DNA of 64,000 nucleotides from Pseudomonas nitroreducens (GCF_024170165.1 NZ_JALJXP010000004.1:310001-374000); one strand, 5' to 3'; positions 51,214 to 59,051 are shown, numbered from the stretch's first letter. The notes: generated by a model not told the origin, from the letters alone. Translations and numbers: made by a program.

Positions 51214-52287
51214 TCATTGTGCAGCCCAGGCGTTGAAGCGCTCTTCCAGCTCCTCGCCGTGGTCAACCCAGAACTCGTCATCCATCGCCAGGCCCACGGG
51301 CAGGTTCTGCTTCGAGGTCGGCACCCAGCCAGCGAGGTCGGCTGGCAGGCGTTCGGCGGCCTGCGTGTTGGTCGGACCATACGCAATGTGCTTCACGTAG
51401 TCGACCTGCGCATCGGCGCCATTGGCGAAGGCGATGAAGCGCTTCGCCGCATCGACGTGCGTGGAGCCCTTGATGATCGCCCAGTAGTCCATGCCGTACA
51501 GGCTGCCCGGCCAGACCAGCTGCAGGTTGCGCCCGGCCTTGAAGGCATCGGCGATGCGTCCGGTGTAGGTGGTGGTCATCACCACGTCACCCGCGGCCAG
51601 CCACTGCGGCGGTTGCGCGCCGGCCTCCCACCACTGCACGTAGGGCTTGATCTGGTCGAGCTTGGCGAAGGCGCGGTCGACCCCGGCCTTGGTGCCCAGC
51701 TCCTTGTAGACGTCCGCGGGCTTCACGCCGTCGGCCATCAGGGCGAACTCCAGGTTGTAGATCGCGCGCTTGCGCAGGCCGCGCTTGCCGGGGAATTTCT
51801 TCACGTCCCAGAAATCCGCCCAGGACTGCGGCGCCGGCTTGAGCTTGTCGGCGTCGTAGGCGATGGCCACGCCCCAGACCAGCGCGGCCGAGCCGCAGTC
51901 CTTGGCGGCGTTGGGGATCAGCTGGTCCTTGTTGCCGATCTGCTGCCAGTCCAGCGGCACGAACAGGCCTTCGTCGCAGCCACGGGCCAGATCCGGCCCC
52001 TCGATCTGCACCACGTCCCAGTCGGCATGGCCGGTGTCGGCCATTACCTTGATGCGGGCCATTTCGCCGTTGTATTCGGTCTGGGTCACCCCGACCCCGG
52101 ACTGCTTGCTGAAAGGCTGGAAGAAGGCCGCATCCTGGGCCTTCTGGCCGGTGCCGCCGTAGCCGACCACCACCATGTTCTCGGCAGCCTGGGCGGCAGC
52201 GCAGCTCAGCCCGAGGGCGAGCAGCAGCGGCGAGACGGCGGTCTTCAGGAAGGAGCGCTTGTGGCAGGTGTTGCGGTGGAAAGTCAT
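51214..52287 (-). CDS. periplasmic polyamine-type ABC solute-binding protein
   Basis: A 357-aa exported binding protein of the PotD/PotF-like family (SBP_bac type 8). The signal region MTFHRNTCHKRSFLKTAVSP includes KRSFLK, close to the Tat motif (S/T)RRxFLK but with Lys-Arg, so Sec or Tat export is open. Mature hallmarks are MVVVGYGGTGQKAQDAAFFQPFSKQSGVGV, DWDVVQIEGPDLARGCDEGLFVPLDW, AIAYDADKLKPAPQSWADFWDVKKFPGKRGLRKR and WVDHGEELEERFNAW. The start at 52287 has GGGGG upstream. A longer frame to 52599 has no signal peptide and is rejected. No permease or ATPase gene is adjacent. Its ligand is unknown. Confidence 0.88.
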   Translation of the reverse strand: MTFHRNTCHKRSFLKTAVSPLLLALGLSCAAAQAAENMVVVGYGGTGQKAQDAAFFQPFSKQSGVGVTQTEYNGEMARIKVMADTGHADWDVVQIEGPDLARGCDEGLFVPLDWQQIGNKDQLIPNAAKDCGSAALVWGVAIAYDADKLKPAPQSWADFWDVKKFPGKRGLRKRAIYNLEFALMADGVKPADVYKELGTKAGVDRAFAKLDQIKPYVQWWEAGAQPPQWLAAGDVVMTTTYTGRIADAFKAGRNLQLVWPGSLYGMDYWAIIKGSTHVDAAKRFIAFANGADAQVDYVKHIAYGPTNTQAAERLPADLAGWVPTSKQNLPVGLAMDDEFWVDHGEELEERFNAWAAQ

Positions 52288-52494
52288 CGAGCATACCCCC
52301 AGTCGTAGTTGGCCATGGGCGCAGCCGGGATGGCCACGCACACGCTGGACGGGCGCGCCGAAACAACGTTGCAAGGAAGGCAGGGCAGAGCGAAATCGAT
52401 TGCCAGCGGGTGGACCCGCCAGGCGAGGGGGGACCGTACGGGACGGTTCATGCGCCTCTCCTCTTGTAGTTGTTGTGGAGCACGTCGCGGTTGC

Positions 52495-52510
52495 CCCGGA
52501 GTACTCCGGG
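52495..52510. promoter_or_regulatory. perfect 16-bp palindrome, candidate operator of the accessory cluster
   Basis: cccggagtactccggg lies in the 334-nt divergent spacer (52288-52621) between the binding-protein and cupin genes. It is followed by an unusually AT-rich stretch (about 52530-52570) suitable for a promoter. The XRE-cupin regulator encoded at the cluster end is the natural candidate to bind it. No exact copy was noticed elsewhere in the cluster. No gene was found in this spacer. Confidence 0.5.
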
Positions 52511-52621
52511 TGCGCTATCGAAACTACCCAGTCACTTTTAAAAAAACAAGTTGATTTTTTACTAGCGGTAAATTTCCATAGGAAGAACTTAAACAACATT
52601 TTCCAGCCAGGAGAAGCCGCC

Positions 52622-52972
52622 GTGTCCCAGGTCCGTCACTTCCAGCAATCCGCCCTGCAGTTCCAGCCCTACGCTGGCCAAGACCCCGAGCGCGCCGCCA
52701 TCTGCCGGCTGATCGGCCCGGCGGACAGCGAGACCATGGGCGCCGGCCTGGCCCGTTTCGACGGCGTATCCATCGAATGGACCGTGCTCTACGACGAGCT
52801 GATCGTGGTGCTGGAAGGCAACTTCCGCCTGCGCCTGGCCGATCAGGTGATCGACGCCAGGCCGGGCGACGTGATCTGGGTCCCCGAACGCACCCCGCTG
52901 GCCTACGAAGGCGAGAAAGCCTGCGTGTTCTATGCGCTCTACCCGGTGGACTGGCAGGCGCGCAACGCCTGA
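52622..52972 (+). CDS. small cupin-domain protein (EutQ-like)
   Basis: A 116-aa single-domain cupin. It starts at GTG 52622 with AGGAGA 8 nt upstream and reads MSQVRHFQQSALQFQPYAGQ. The cupin strands are seen in MGAGLARFDGVSIEWTVLYDELIVVLEGNFRLRLADQ and PGDVIWVPERTPLAYEG. The metal-binding His residues of the classical cupin motif 1 (HxH) are replaced, with EWTVLYDE in that place, as in EutQ/ethanolamine-utilisation-type cupins. It is the first gene of the rightward arm, 83 nt before the flavoenzyme gene. It may be an isomerase, lyase or binding protein. No reaction can be assigned. Confidence 0.82.
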   Translation: MSQVRHFQQSALQFQPYAGQDPERAAICRLIGPADSETMGAGLARFDGVSIEWTVLYDELIVVLEGNFRLRLADQVIDARPGDVIWVPERTPLAYEGEKACVFYALYPVDWQARNA

Positions 52973-53055
52973 GACCACTCGCCGGCTGCCCGACACGGCC
53001 GGCGCGTCGACACCGCACTACCCGCTGCACCACAACAAGAATCCGGAGTTGCCCG

Positions 53056-55005
53056 ATGAGCCAGTTTCCCCACCTGTTCAGCCCGCTGCGCATCCGCGGC
53101 AAGGCGCTGAAGAACCGCATCATGTCCACCGGGCACGACACCTCGATGCCCACCGACAACCTGGTCAACGACCAGCTGGTGGCCTACCACACCGCCCGCG
53201 CCAAGGGCGGCGTCGGCCTGATCGTGCTGCAGGTCGCGGGCGTCCACGACAGCGCCCGCTACACCTCCCACGTGCTGATGGCCACCGATGACGAATGCAT
53301 CCCCGGTTACCGGCGCATCGCCGAGGCGTGCCACGCCGAAGGCACCGTGGTGCTGTCCCAGGTATTCCACCCCGGCCGGGAGATCATGGAATCCAGCGAC
53401 GGCCTGCTGGCTGTCGCCTACGCGCCGTCCGCCTCGCCCAACGAACGCTTCCGGGTGATGCCCCGCGAGCTGAGCCAGGCAATGATCGACGAGATCGTCC
53501 AGGGCTACGCCGACGCTGCACGGCGCCTGCATGCCGCCGGCATCGATGGTGTGGAAGTGGTCGCCAGCCACGGTTACCTGCCGGCGCAGTTCCTCAACCC
53601 ACGGGTGAACCGCCGCAGCGACGGCTACAACGGCGACCTCGACGCGCGCCTGCGCTTCACCCGCGAAGTGATCGCCGCCGTGCGCGCCGCCACCGACGAA
53701 AACTTCATCATCGGCCTGCGCATCTCCGCCGATGAGCGCGACCCGGAAGGCCTCACCGAAGACGAATCGCTGCAGGGCGTCAAAGGCCTGCAGAACTCGC
53801 TGGACTACGTGCACATCGTCGCCGGCACCTCGGCATCGCTGGGCGGCGCCATCCACATCGTCCCGCCGATGGCCGTCGAAGCGGCCTACCTGGCCAACGA
53901 GGCCGGCACCTTCAAGCGCAACCTGGAGATTCCGCTGTTCGTCACCGGGCGCATCAACCAGCCGCAGGAAGCCGAGCTGATCCTCGCCCGCGGCCAGGCC
54001 GACGTGTGCGGCATGACCCGCGCGCTGATCTGCGACCCGCAGATGCCGGGCAAGACCGAAAGCGGCCGCGTCGAGGACGTGCGCGCCTGCATCGCCTGCA
54101 ACCAGGCGTGCATCGGCCACTTCCACCGCGGCTACCCGATCTCCTGTATCCAGCACCCGGAAACCGGCCGCGAGCTGATCTACGCCGAACGCAAGATGGC
54201 CACCCAGCGCAAGCGCGTGCTGGTGGTTGGCGGCGGGCCGGCGGGCATGAAGGCGGCTGCCGTCGCAGCGCAGCGCGGCCACGAAGTCACCCTTTGCGAA
54301 GCCAGCGCCCAGCTGGGTGGGCAGGTCAACCTCGCCCAGCTGCTGCCGCGCCGCGCGGAGTTCGGCGGCGCCTCCACCAACCTGCAACGCGAGATGCAGC
54401 TGGCCGGCGTCGAAGTGCGGCGCAACACCCGCGTCGACCGAGCGCTGGTCGAGCAGGAACGCCCCGACGTAGTGATAGTCGCCACCGGCGCCAAACCCTA
54501 TCGCCCGCCCTACGAAGAAGCCGGCGAACTGCAGGTGGTGGACGCCTGGCAGGTGCTGCGCGGCGAAGTGAAGCTGGGTCGCTCGGTGCTGGTCACCGAC
54601 TGGCGCGCCGACTGGATAGCCCCCGGCATCGCCGAGCGCCTGGTACGCGACGGCCACCAGGTCCACCTGGCGGTGAACGGCACCCACGCCGGCGAGAGCC
54701 TGCCGCTTTACGTACGCGACCACATGGCCGGCGAGCTGCACCGCCTGGGCATCACCATCACCCCTTACGCCCGCCTGTACGGCGTCGACGACAGCACCGT
54801 CTACCTGCAGCACACCGCCAGCGGCGAGCCGATGCTGGTGGAAAACATCGACACCCTGGTGCTCTGCCAGGGCCACCAGCCGGTGGACGAGCTGGCCGAC
54901 GAAATCGCCGACCTCGCCGAGGTGCGCCGCATCGGCGACTGCCTGGCGCCGCGTACAGCCGAAGAAGCAATCTACGAAGGGCTCAAGGCCGGTTGGGCAA
55001 TCTGA
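53056..55005 (+). CDS. Fe-S flavoenzyme, Old Yellow Enzyme/demethylase type (2,4-dienoyl-CoA reductase family)
   Basis: A 649-aa three-part oxidoreductase. Residues about 1-340 form an FMN-binding TIM barrel (LFSPLRIRGKALKNRIMSTG, QVFHPGRE, SHGYLPAQFLNPRVNRRSDGYNGDL). A [4Fe-4S] cluster motif follows, C-x2-C-x3-C-x11-C (CIACNQACIG ... SC, near 340-360). The C-terminal ~270 residues form FAD/NAD(P)-binding Rossmann domains (VLVVGGGPAGMKAAAVAAQRG near 390). Relatives include trimethylamine dehydrogenase, dienoyl-CoA reductase, and demethylases for dimethylglycine and N-methylproline. The substrate is not deducible. GGAG lies 7 nt before the ATG. Its neighbours suggest a small-molecule catabolic role. 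Confidence 0.88.
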   Translation: MSQFPHLFSPLRIRGKALKNRIMSTGHDTSMPTDNLVNDQLVAYHTARAKGGVGLIVLQVAGVHDSARYTSHVLMATDDECIPGYRRIAEACHAEGTVVLSQVFHPGREIMESSDGLLAVAYAPSASPNERFRVMPRELSQAMIDEIVQGYADAARRLHAAGIDGVEVVASHGYLPAQFLNPRVNRRSDGYNGDLDARLRFTREVIAAVRAATDENFIIGLRISADERDPEGLTEDESLQGVKGLQNSLDYVHIVAGTSASLGGAIHIVPPMAVEAAYLANEAGTFKRNLEIPLFVTGRINQPQEAELILARGQADVCGMTRALICDPQMPGKTESGRVEDVRACIACNQACIGHFHRGYPISCIQHPETGRELIYAERKMATQRKRVLVVGGGPAGMKAAAVAAQRGHEVTLCEASAQLGGQVNLAQLLPRRAEFGGASTNLQREMQLAGVEVRRNTRVDRALVEQERPDVVIVATGAKPYRPPYEEAGELQVVDAWQVLRGEVKLGRSVLVTDWRADWIAPGIAERLVRDGHQVHLAVNGTHAGESLPLYVRDHMAGELHRLGITITPYARLYGVDDSTVYLQHTASGEPMLVENIDTLVLCQGHQPVDELADEIADLAEVRRIGDCLAPRTAEEAIYEGLKAGWAI

Positions 55006-55051
55006 CGTGCGGTTGTACGACGCCGCTCGAATTTTCCCGTCTTGCGCCTGA

Positions 55052-55133
55052 GTAGGATGGCGTGGAGCGCAGCGATACCCATCAATGCCCGAGCAGCGGC
55101 AGCATGGGTATCGCTGCGCTCCACCCATCCTAC
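55052..55133. repeat. 82-nt hairpin repeat with 20-bp perfect arms
   Basis: Arms tggagcgcagcgatacccat (55063-55082) and atgggtatcgctgcgctcca (55104-55123) are perfectly complementary. They are extended outward by gtaggatgg / ccatcctac with small mismatches. It lies 46 nt after the flavoenzyme stop and could also act as a transcription barrier before the regulator gene. Confidence 0.88.
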
Positions 55134-55237
55134 GACGAGCAGAGCCTGGGATGCCCCAGGGTTCCCAATGAAGAAACAAAGGACCCGGCGCATTGTTTAG
55201 AATGCCTCACGACGCCAATCGCCAGGACCCTCGCCGC

Positions 55238-55831
55238 ATGAGCCGCAAAGCCCCGCAGGAAGCCCCCGCCAACGCCGAAGCGCAGTTCCTCGGCACCCGC
55301 ATCCGCGGCCTGCGCAAGCGGCGCGGCATGACCCTGGCGGAGCTGGCCGAGCAGAGCGGGCTGACCGCCGGCTACATCAGCCAGCTGGAACGCAACCTGG
55401 CCTACCCGTCGATCCCGGCACTGTTCAACATCGCCCGCAGCCTGGGCGTGACCATCCAGTGGTTCTTCGCCAGCGAAGTGCAGGTCGACCCGGCCGACGC
55501 CGGCTACGTGGTGCGGCGCAACGCCCGCACCAGCGTGCATTACGAAGACGGCATCGTCGACGAACTGCTCAGCCCGCAGCCGAGCCGCCAACTGGAAATC
55601 CTCCACTCGAAGTTTCCGCCCGGCACCTACAGCCAGCAGAGCTACAGCCATGACGGCGAGGAAGCCGGCTACCTGCTCAGCGGCACCTTCGAGCTCTGGG
55701 TGGGCGAGCGGCATTTCCTGCTCACCGAAGGCGACAGCTTCAGCTACTCCAGCCAGGAGCCGCACCGCTACGGGAATCCCGGCGAGGTGGACGCGGTGGT
55801 GCTCTGGGTGATTACGCCGCCGACGTTCTGA
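55238..55831 (+). CDS. XRE-family transcriptional regulator with C-terminal cupin
   Basis: A 197-aa regulator (from this start): helix-turn-helix of the XRE type at about residues 17-72 (LGTRIRGLRKRRGMTLAELAEQSG, TAGYISQLERNLAYPSIPALFNIARSLGV) and a cupin sensor domain at about 115-195 (ILHSKFPPGTYSQQSYSHDGEEAGYLLSGTFELWVG, SQEPHRYGNPG). This is the PuuR-like class that senses small ligands and usually represses or activates adjacent catabolic genes. The ATG at 55238 has agga 10 nt upstream. An ATG at 55202 lies on a TAGAAT that resembles a -10 box and is less likely. It ends the accessory cluster. Confidence 0.88.
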   Translation: MSRKAPQEAPANAEAQFLGTRIRGLRKRRGMTLAELAEQSGLTAGYISQLERNLAYPSIPALFNIARSLGVTIQWFFASEVQVDPADAGYVVRRNARTSVHYEDGIVDELLSPQPSRQLEILHSKFPPGTYSQQSYSHDGEEAGYLLSGTFELWVGERHFLLTEGDSFSYSSQEPHRYGNPGEVDAVVLWVITPPTF

Positions 55832-55910
55832 GGGGCTTCCGCTCTTGTAGGACCGAGGGGGACGCCCAGTCCTTGCTCGCGAACCTGCCAGCGCCAAGCA
55901 CCGCACAACG

Positions 55911-56053
55911 TCCCCTCTCCCCAGCCCACTCCCTGAAGGGAGAGGGAGCCGTTCGGCGTTGTAGGAGGACGCCGAGTCAGCCGACTGGCTCAGAATTGTC
56001 ATGTCGCGCCGAATCAGTCCCCTCTCCCTTCAGGGAGAGGGTTAGGGAGAGGG
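55911..56053. repeat. REPIN/MITE-like element: inverted ccctctccc repeats around a 50-nt core
   Basis: Left arm 55911-55957 and right arm 56008-56053 are imperfect inverted copies. Each has a ctccctgaagggag palindrome with flanking ccctctcc blocks and ends in gccgaa / ttcggc. The core is 50 nt. A single related copy lies at 58880-58918. The 5' neighbour (55851-55885) is a REP half-unit interrupted by about 15 nt. The whole 247-nt spacer between the XRE and waaA genes holds no gene. Confidence 0.75.
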
Positions 56054-56078
56054 TAAATCCCCCAGCTCCGAAGCCCGA

Positions 56079-57350
56079 TCAGCCCTTGATCAACCGCCCC
56101 AGCCCGTCGAGCAACCGCTCCAGCGCGCCCTGATTGGCCTTCATCACGCCCAATCCTGCCTCGGCCATCCGCGCAGCCGCAGCCGGCTCGTCCCAAAGGG
56201 CCGCCACGGCCACCGCCAGCGAAGGCGCATCGGCCACTTCGCGCAGTGCACCAACCTCGCGCAGTTGCGCGGCGATCTCCAGGAAATTGAAGTCGTGTGG
56301 ACCGGACAGCACCGGCTTGCCCAGCGCCGCCGGCTCCAGCAGGTTGTGCCCGCCGTTGGGCACCAGGCTGCCGCCGACGAAGGCAACATCTGCCAGCGCA
56401 TAGAGGAACAGCAACTCGCCCATGGTGTCGCCCAGCAGCACCTGGGTATCTGCCGTCACTCGTTCGCCAGTCGAACGCCGCTGGGTGCGGAAGCCTTCGC
56501 GGCTGCACAGCTCGAACATCGGGTTGAAGCGTTCCGGGTGGCGGGGCACCAGGATCAGCAGCGCCTCCGGGTGCTTCTCCAGCAACTGGCGATGGGCGGC
56601 CAGGACGATCTCGTCTTCGCCGGCATGGGTGCTCGCGGCGATCCAGACCGGCCGCTGCTGCGCCTGCCATTGGCCGCGAAGGTCATCGGCGCGCCGCAGC
56701 AGTTCGGGATCGATGGTCAGGTCGAACTTGATCGAACCGGTCACGCTCACGCAGTCCGGGCGCGCGCCGAGCTGGCGGAAGCGCTCGGCTTCGGCCGCGG
56801 TCTGCACGGCGATCCAGCTCATCGCTTCGAGCATCGGCCGGGTCAGCCCGGCGAAGCGCGCATAGCCTCGCGCCGAGCGTTCGGACAGTCGCGCATTGGC
56901 CAGCGCCACCGGAATGCCGCGCTTGGCGCACTGGTGGATATGGTTCGGCCACAGCTCGGTTTCCATGATCACGCCCAGCACCGGCCGCGCGCGGTCGAGG
57001 AAGCGCGCCGCAGCCCAGGGCAGGTCGTAGGGCAGGTAGCAGTGTTGCACCTGGTCGCCGAACAGCGCGCGGATGCGCTCGGAGCCGGTGGGCGTCATGC
57101 AGGTGACGGTGATCGGCAGGCCGGGATGGCGCTGCATCAGCGCGCGGATCATCGGCGCGGCGGCGATGCTCTCGCCCACCGAAACCGCATGCACCCAGAT
57201 ACCACCGGGTTTGAGCGCCGGCAGGCCGAGGGCGAAGCGTTCGCCGACGCGCTGGGCGTAGGCGGGCGCCTTGCGTGAACGCAGGAACAGGCGCAGCGCG
57301 ACCAGCGGCAGGCCGAGGTGGAACAGCAGGGTATAGAGAGTCCGGTTCAT
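56079..57350 (-). CDS. waaA: Kdo transferase (3-deoxy-D-manno-octulosonic acid transferase)
   Basis: Adds Kdo residues from CMP-Kdo to lipid IVA at the inner membrane, the base of the LPS core. The 423-aa GT30 protein has an N-terminal membrane anchor (TLYTLLFHLGLPLVALRLFL), the catalytic Glu region WVHAVSVGESIAAAPMIRAL, YLPYDLPWAAARFL, ETELWPN, and in the C-terminal lobe STHAGEDEIVLAAHR, LVPRHPERF and FVGGSLVPNGGHNLLEPAALGKPV. The start at 57350 begins the family N-terminus. The longer in-frame form would be translated from a REP palindrome. No strong ribosome site is seen. Position matches PA4988. Confidence 0.97.
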   Translation of the reverse strand: MNRTLYTLLFHLGLPLVALRLFLRSRKAPAYAQRVGERFALGLPALKPGGIWVHAVSVGESIAAAPMIRALMQRHPGLPITVTCMTPTGSERIRALFGDQVQHCYLPYDLPWAAARFLDRARPVLGVIMETELWPNHIHQCAKRGIPVALANARLSERSARGYARFAGLTRPMLEAMSWIAVQTAAEAERFRQLGARPDCVSVTGSIKFDLTIDPELLRRADDLRGQWQAQQRPVWIAASTHAGEDEIVLAAHRQLLEKHPEALLILVPRHPERFNPMFELCSREGFRTQRRSTGERVTADTQVLLGDTMGELLFLYALADVAFVGGSLVPNGGHNLLEPAALGKPVLSGPHDFNFLEIAAQLREVGALREVADAPSLAVAVAALWDEPAAAARMAEAGLGVMKANQGALERLLDGLGRLIKG

Positions 57351-57404
57351 GGCGGCGGAGAGTAGCAAATTAGCGGGCGGAATCCTGCAGGAGTCGCAGG
57401 GACC

Positions 57405-57482
57405 TGTAGGAGCGAGCTTGCTCGCGAACATTTCTACCCGCCGCTCCGGAGCGGAATGGTTCGCGAGCAAGCTCGCTCCTAC
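57405..57482. repeat. Pseudomonas REP palindrome pair upstream of waaA
   Basis: Inverted copies gtaggagcgagcttgctcgcgaac / gttcgcgagcaagctcgctcctac flank about 31 nt between waaA (start at 57350) and the LysR gene (stop at 57514). Both genes point left, so the element lies in the spacer of codirectional genes. Confidence 0.9.
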
Positions 57483-57513
57483 GAAGAGCAAATCAGCGCG
57501 GGATCAGGCGATG

Positions 57514-58398
57514 TCACACCGGCGAGGCGAGGTGCTCGGCAAAGCACTCGCCCAACCACTGCGCCGCCGGCCCCAACGGCTCGTCGCGGCGCCAGACCAG
57601 CTCCACCACCAGCGGCGGCGGCGTCCAGTCGCTGGCCAGTTCCACCAGCAACGGCTGGTAGGCCGGGTACTGCGCCACATGGGTCGGCAGCCAGGCCCAA
57701 CCGAGGTCGCGCATCAGCAGTTCGGCCATGGCGTAGAAGCTGTCGGCGCGCCAGACCAGCGGGCTGATCTGCTCGCCGCCGGGGTAGTGGCTGTCCTGCG
57801 GGGCCATCAGCAACTGGCGATGCCGCGCCAGCTCGCGGCGGTCGGCGTAATCCAGCCTGGCCAGTTCATGCCCGGCGCCGCACACCGTAACCATCTCGAT
57901 GGTGCCCAGTCGCTGCCGCTCCAGCTGCTCGGGCATGCCTTCGTGGTGGAACAGCAGGCCAAGGTCGGCGCGGCGCTCCAGCAGCTTGCGCGCCACGTCG
58001 CCCTGGGCGCCGCTGGCCAGTTGCACCTCCAGGGTTGGGAATTCCTGCGCCAGCGCCTGCAGGCCGGAGAGCACCGGCTGGTAGGGCATGGCCTCGTCCT
58101 GCGCGAGGCGCAGCAAGGGTTCGGTACCGCGCACCAGCGCCAGTGCCCGGCTCTCCAGGCGCTCGCACTGGCGCAGCACCTCGCGGGCCTCGTCCAGCAG
58201 CGCCCTGCCCTCGCCGGTCAGCACCGGCTGGCGGCCGCTGCTGCGCTCGAACAGTGTCACGCCCAGGTCGCTCTCCAGCAGCGCGATGGAGGAACTCACC
58301 GCCGACTGCACGCGCTGCAGTTGCCGCGCCGCCGCCGAGAAGGACGACTGATCGGCGACGCTGACGAACAGTCGCAGCTGGTCCAGGTTCCACTGCAT
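57514..58398 (-). CDS. LysR-family transcriptional regulator (PA4989-like)
   Basis: A 294-aa LysR-type regulator: winged HTH at about residues 5-62 (NLDQLRLFVSVADQSSFSAAARQLQRVQSAVSSSIALLESDLGVTLFER is the typical form) and a two-lobed effector-binding domain to the C-terminus (LLRLAQDEAMPYQPVLSGLQALAQEFPTLEVQLASG is split across two helices and strands). The start at 58398 (MQWNLDQL) has aggtgg upstream. The GTG 9 nt earlier is possible. It is divergent from the SMR transporter gene across 135 nt, so it probably controls it, itself, or both. The ligand is unknown. Confidence 0.92.
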   Translation of the reverse strand: MQWNLDQLRLFVSVADQSSFSAAARQLQRVQSAVSSSIALLESDLGVTLFERSSGRQPVLTGEGRALLDEAREVLRQCERLESRALALVRGTEPLLRLAQDEAMPYQPVLSGLQALAQEFPTLEVQLASGAQGDVARKLLERRADLGLLFHHEGMPEQLERQRLGTIEMVTVCGAGHELARLDYADRRELARHRQLLMAPQDSHYPGGEQISPLVWRADSFYAMAELLMRDLGWAWLPTHVAQYPAYQPLLVELASDWTPPPLVVELVWRRDEPLGPAAQWLGECFAEHLASPV

Positions 58399-58533
58399 GG
58401 CCACCACCTATCTCCAGTTCAGATAGGTAATGACTTTATCCCATCATCCAGGAGACTAGAATGCCCGGCAGATTCGAACGTCAGCTGCGTGTCGCTCATA
58501 CCGAGCGGCGTGTCGTTCCGGGGAGCACCCACC

Positions 58534-58866
58534 ATGCCCGGTTATCTCTACCTCGCCATCGCCATCGTCGCCGAAGTCATCGCCACTGCCTCGCTGAAAT
58601 CAGTGAAGGGCTTTTCCACGCCCCTGCCGCTGGTGCTGGTGATCGTCGGCTACGCCATTTCCTTCTGGATGCTCACCCTGGTGGTACGCAGCATTCCGGT
58701 CGGCATCGCCTACGCCATCTGGGCGGGCCTGGGCATCGTGCTGGTCAGCATCGCGGCGCTGGTGCTCTACCAGCAGAAGCTCGATACCGCCGCCCTGTTC
58801 GGCATGGGCCTGATCGTCAGTGGGGTCGTGGTGATCCAGTTGTTCTCCGGCAACGCCGGCCATTGA
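58534..58866 (+). CDS. emrE: small multidrug resistance transporter, EmrE type
   Basis: A 110-aa proton-coupled exporter of quaternary cations with four membrane helices. The essential Glu14 is present in the first helix (MPGYLYLAIAIVAEVIATAS). The conserved GYAISFWMLTLVVRSIPVGIAYAIWAG region of helices 2-3 contains the aromatic and proline residues expected in EmrE rather than in the guanidinium-selective Gdx group. GGGGAG lies upstream of the ATG. It is divergent from the LysR gene and equivalent to PA4990. Confers low-level resistance to dyes, biocides and aminoglycosides in P. aeruginosa. That is family knowledge, not tested here. Confidence 0.93.
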   Translation: MPGYLYLAIAIVAEVIATASLKSVKGFSTPLPLVLVIVGYAISFWMLTLVVRSIPVGIAYAIWAGLGIVLVSIAALVLYQQKLDTAALFGMGLIVSGVVVIQLFSGNAGH

Positions 58867-58879
58867 GGCCCTTGAAGAG

Positions 58880-58918
58880 CCCCTCTCCCCAGCCCTCTCC
58901 CTGAAGGGAGAGGGAGCC
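58880..58918. repeat. third copy of the ccctctccc palindromic repeat
   Basis: cccctctccccagccctctc followed by cctgaagggagagggagcc closely matches the left arm at 55911-55950. It lies 14 nt after the emrE stop. The palindromic core ctccctgaagggag could act as a weak terminator. Confidence 0.8.
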
Positions 58919-59051
58919 TACCGCGCCCCCTGCCACATTCAACTGCGACTCTATCGCCTCAGTCGGCTCCCGCTTGCAGCTTGTAGCCTGCCGCTTGCCG
59001 CCGCTCTCAAGCGTTATACTGCGCCCTTCGTTTTTCCCTCGAGGCGCTTTC

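Noticed and set aside
52939..55179. 746-codon frame on the minus strand opposite the flavoenzyme
   Set aside because: Antisense shadow; the plus-strand frame has a complete FMN/Fe-S/FAD architecture and a good ribosome site.
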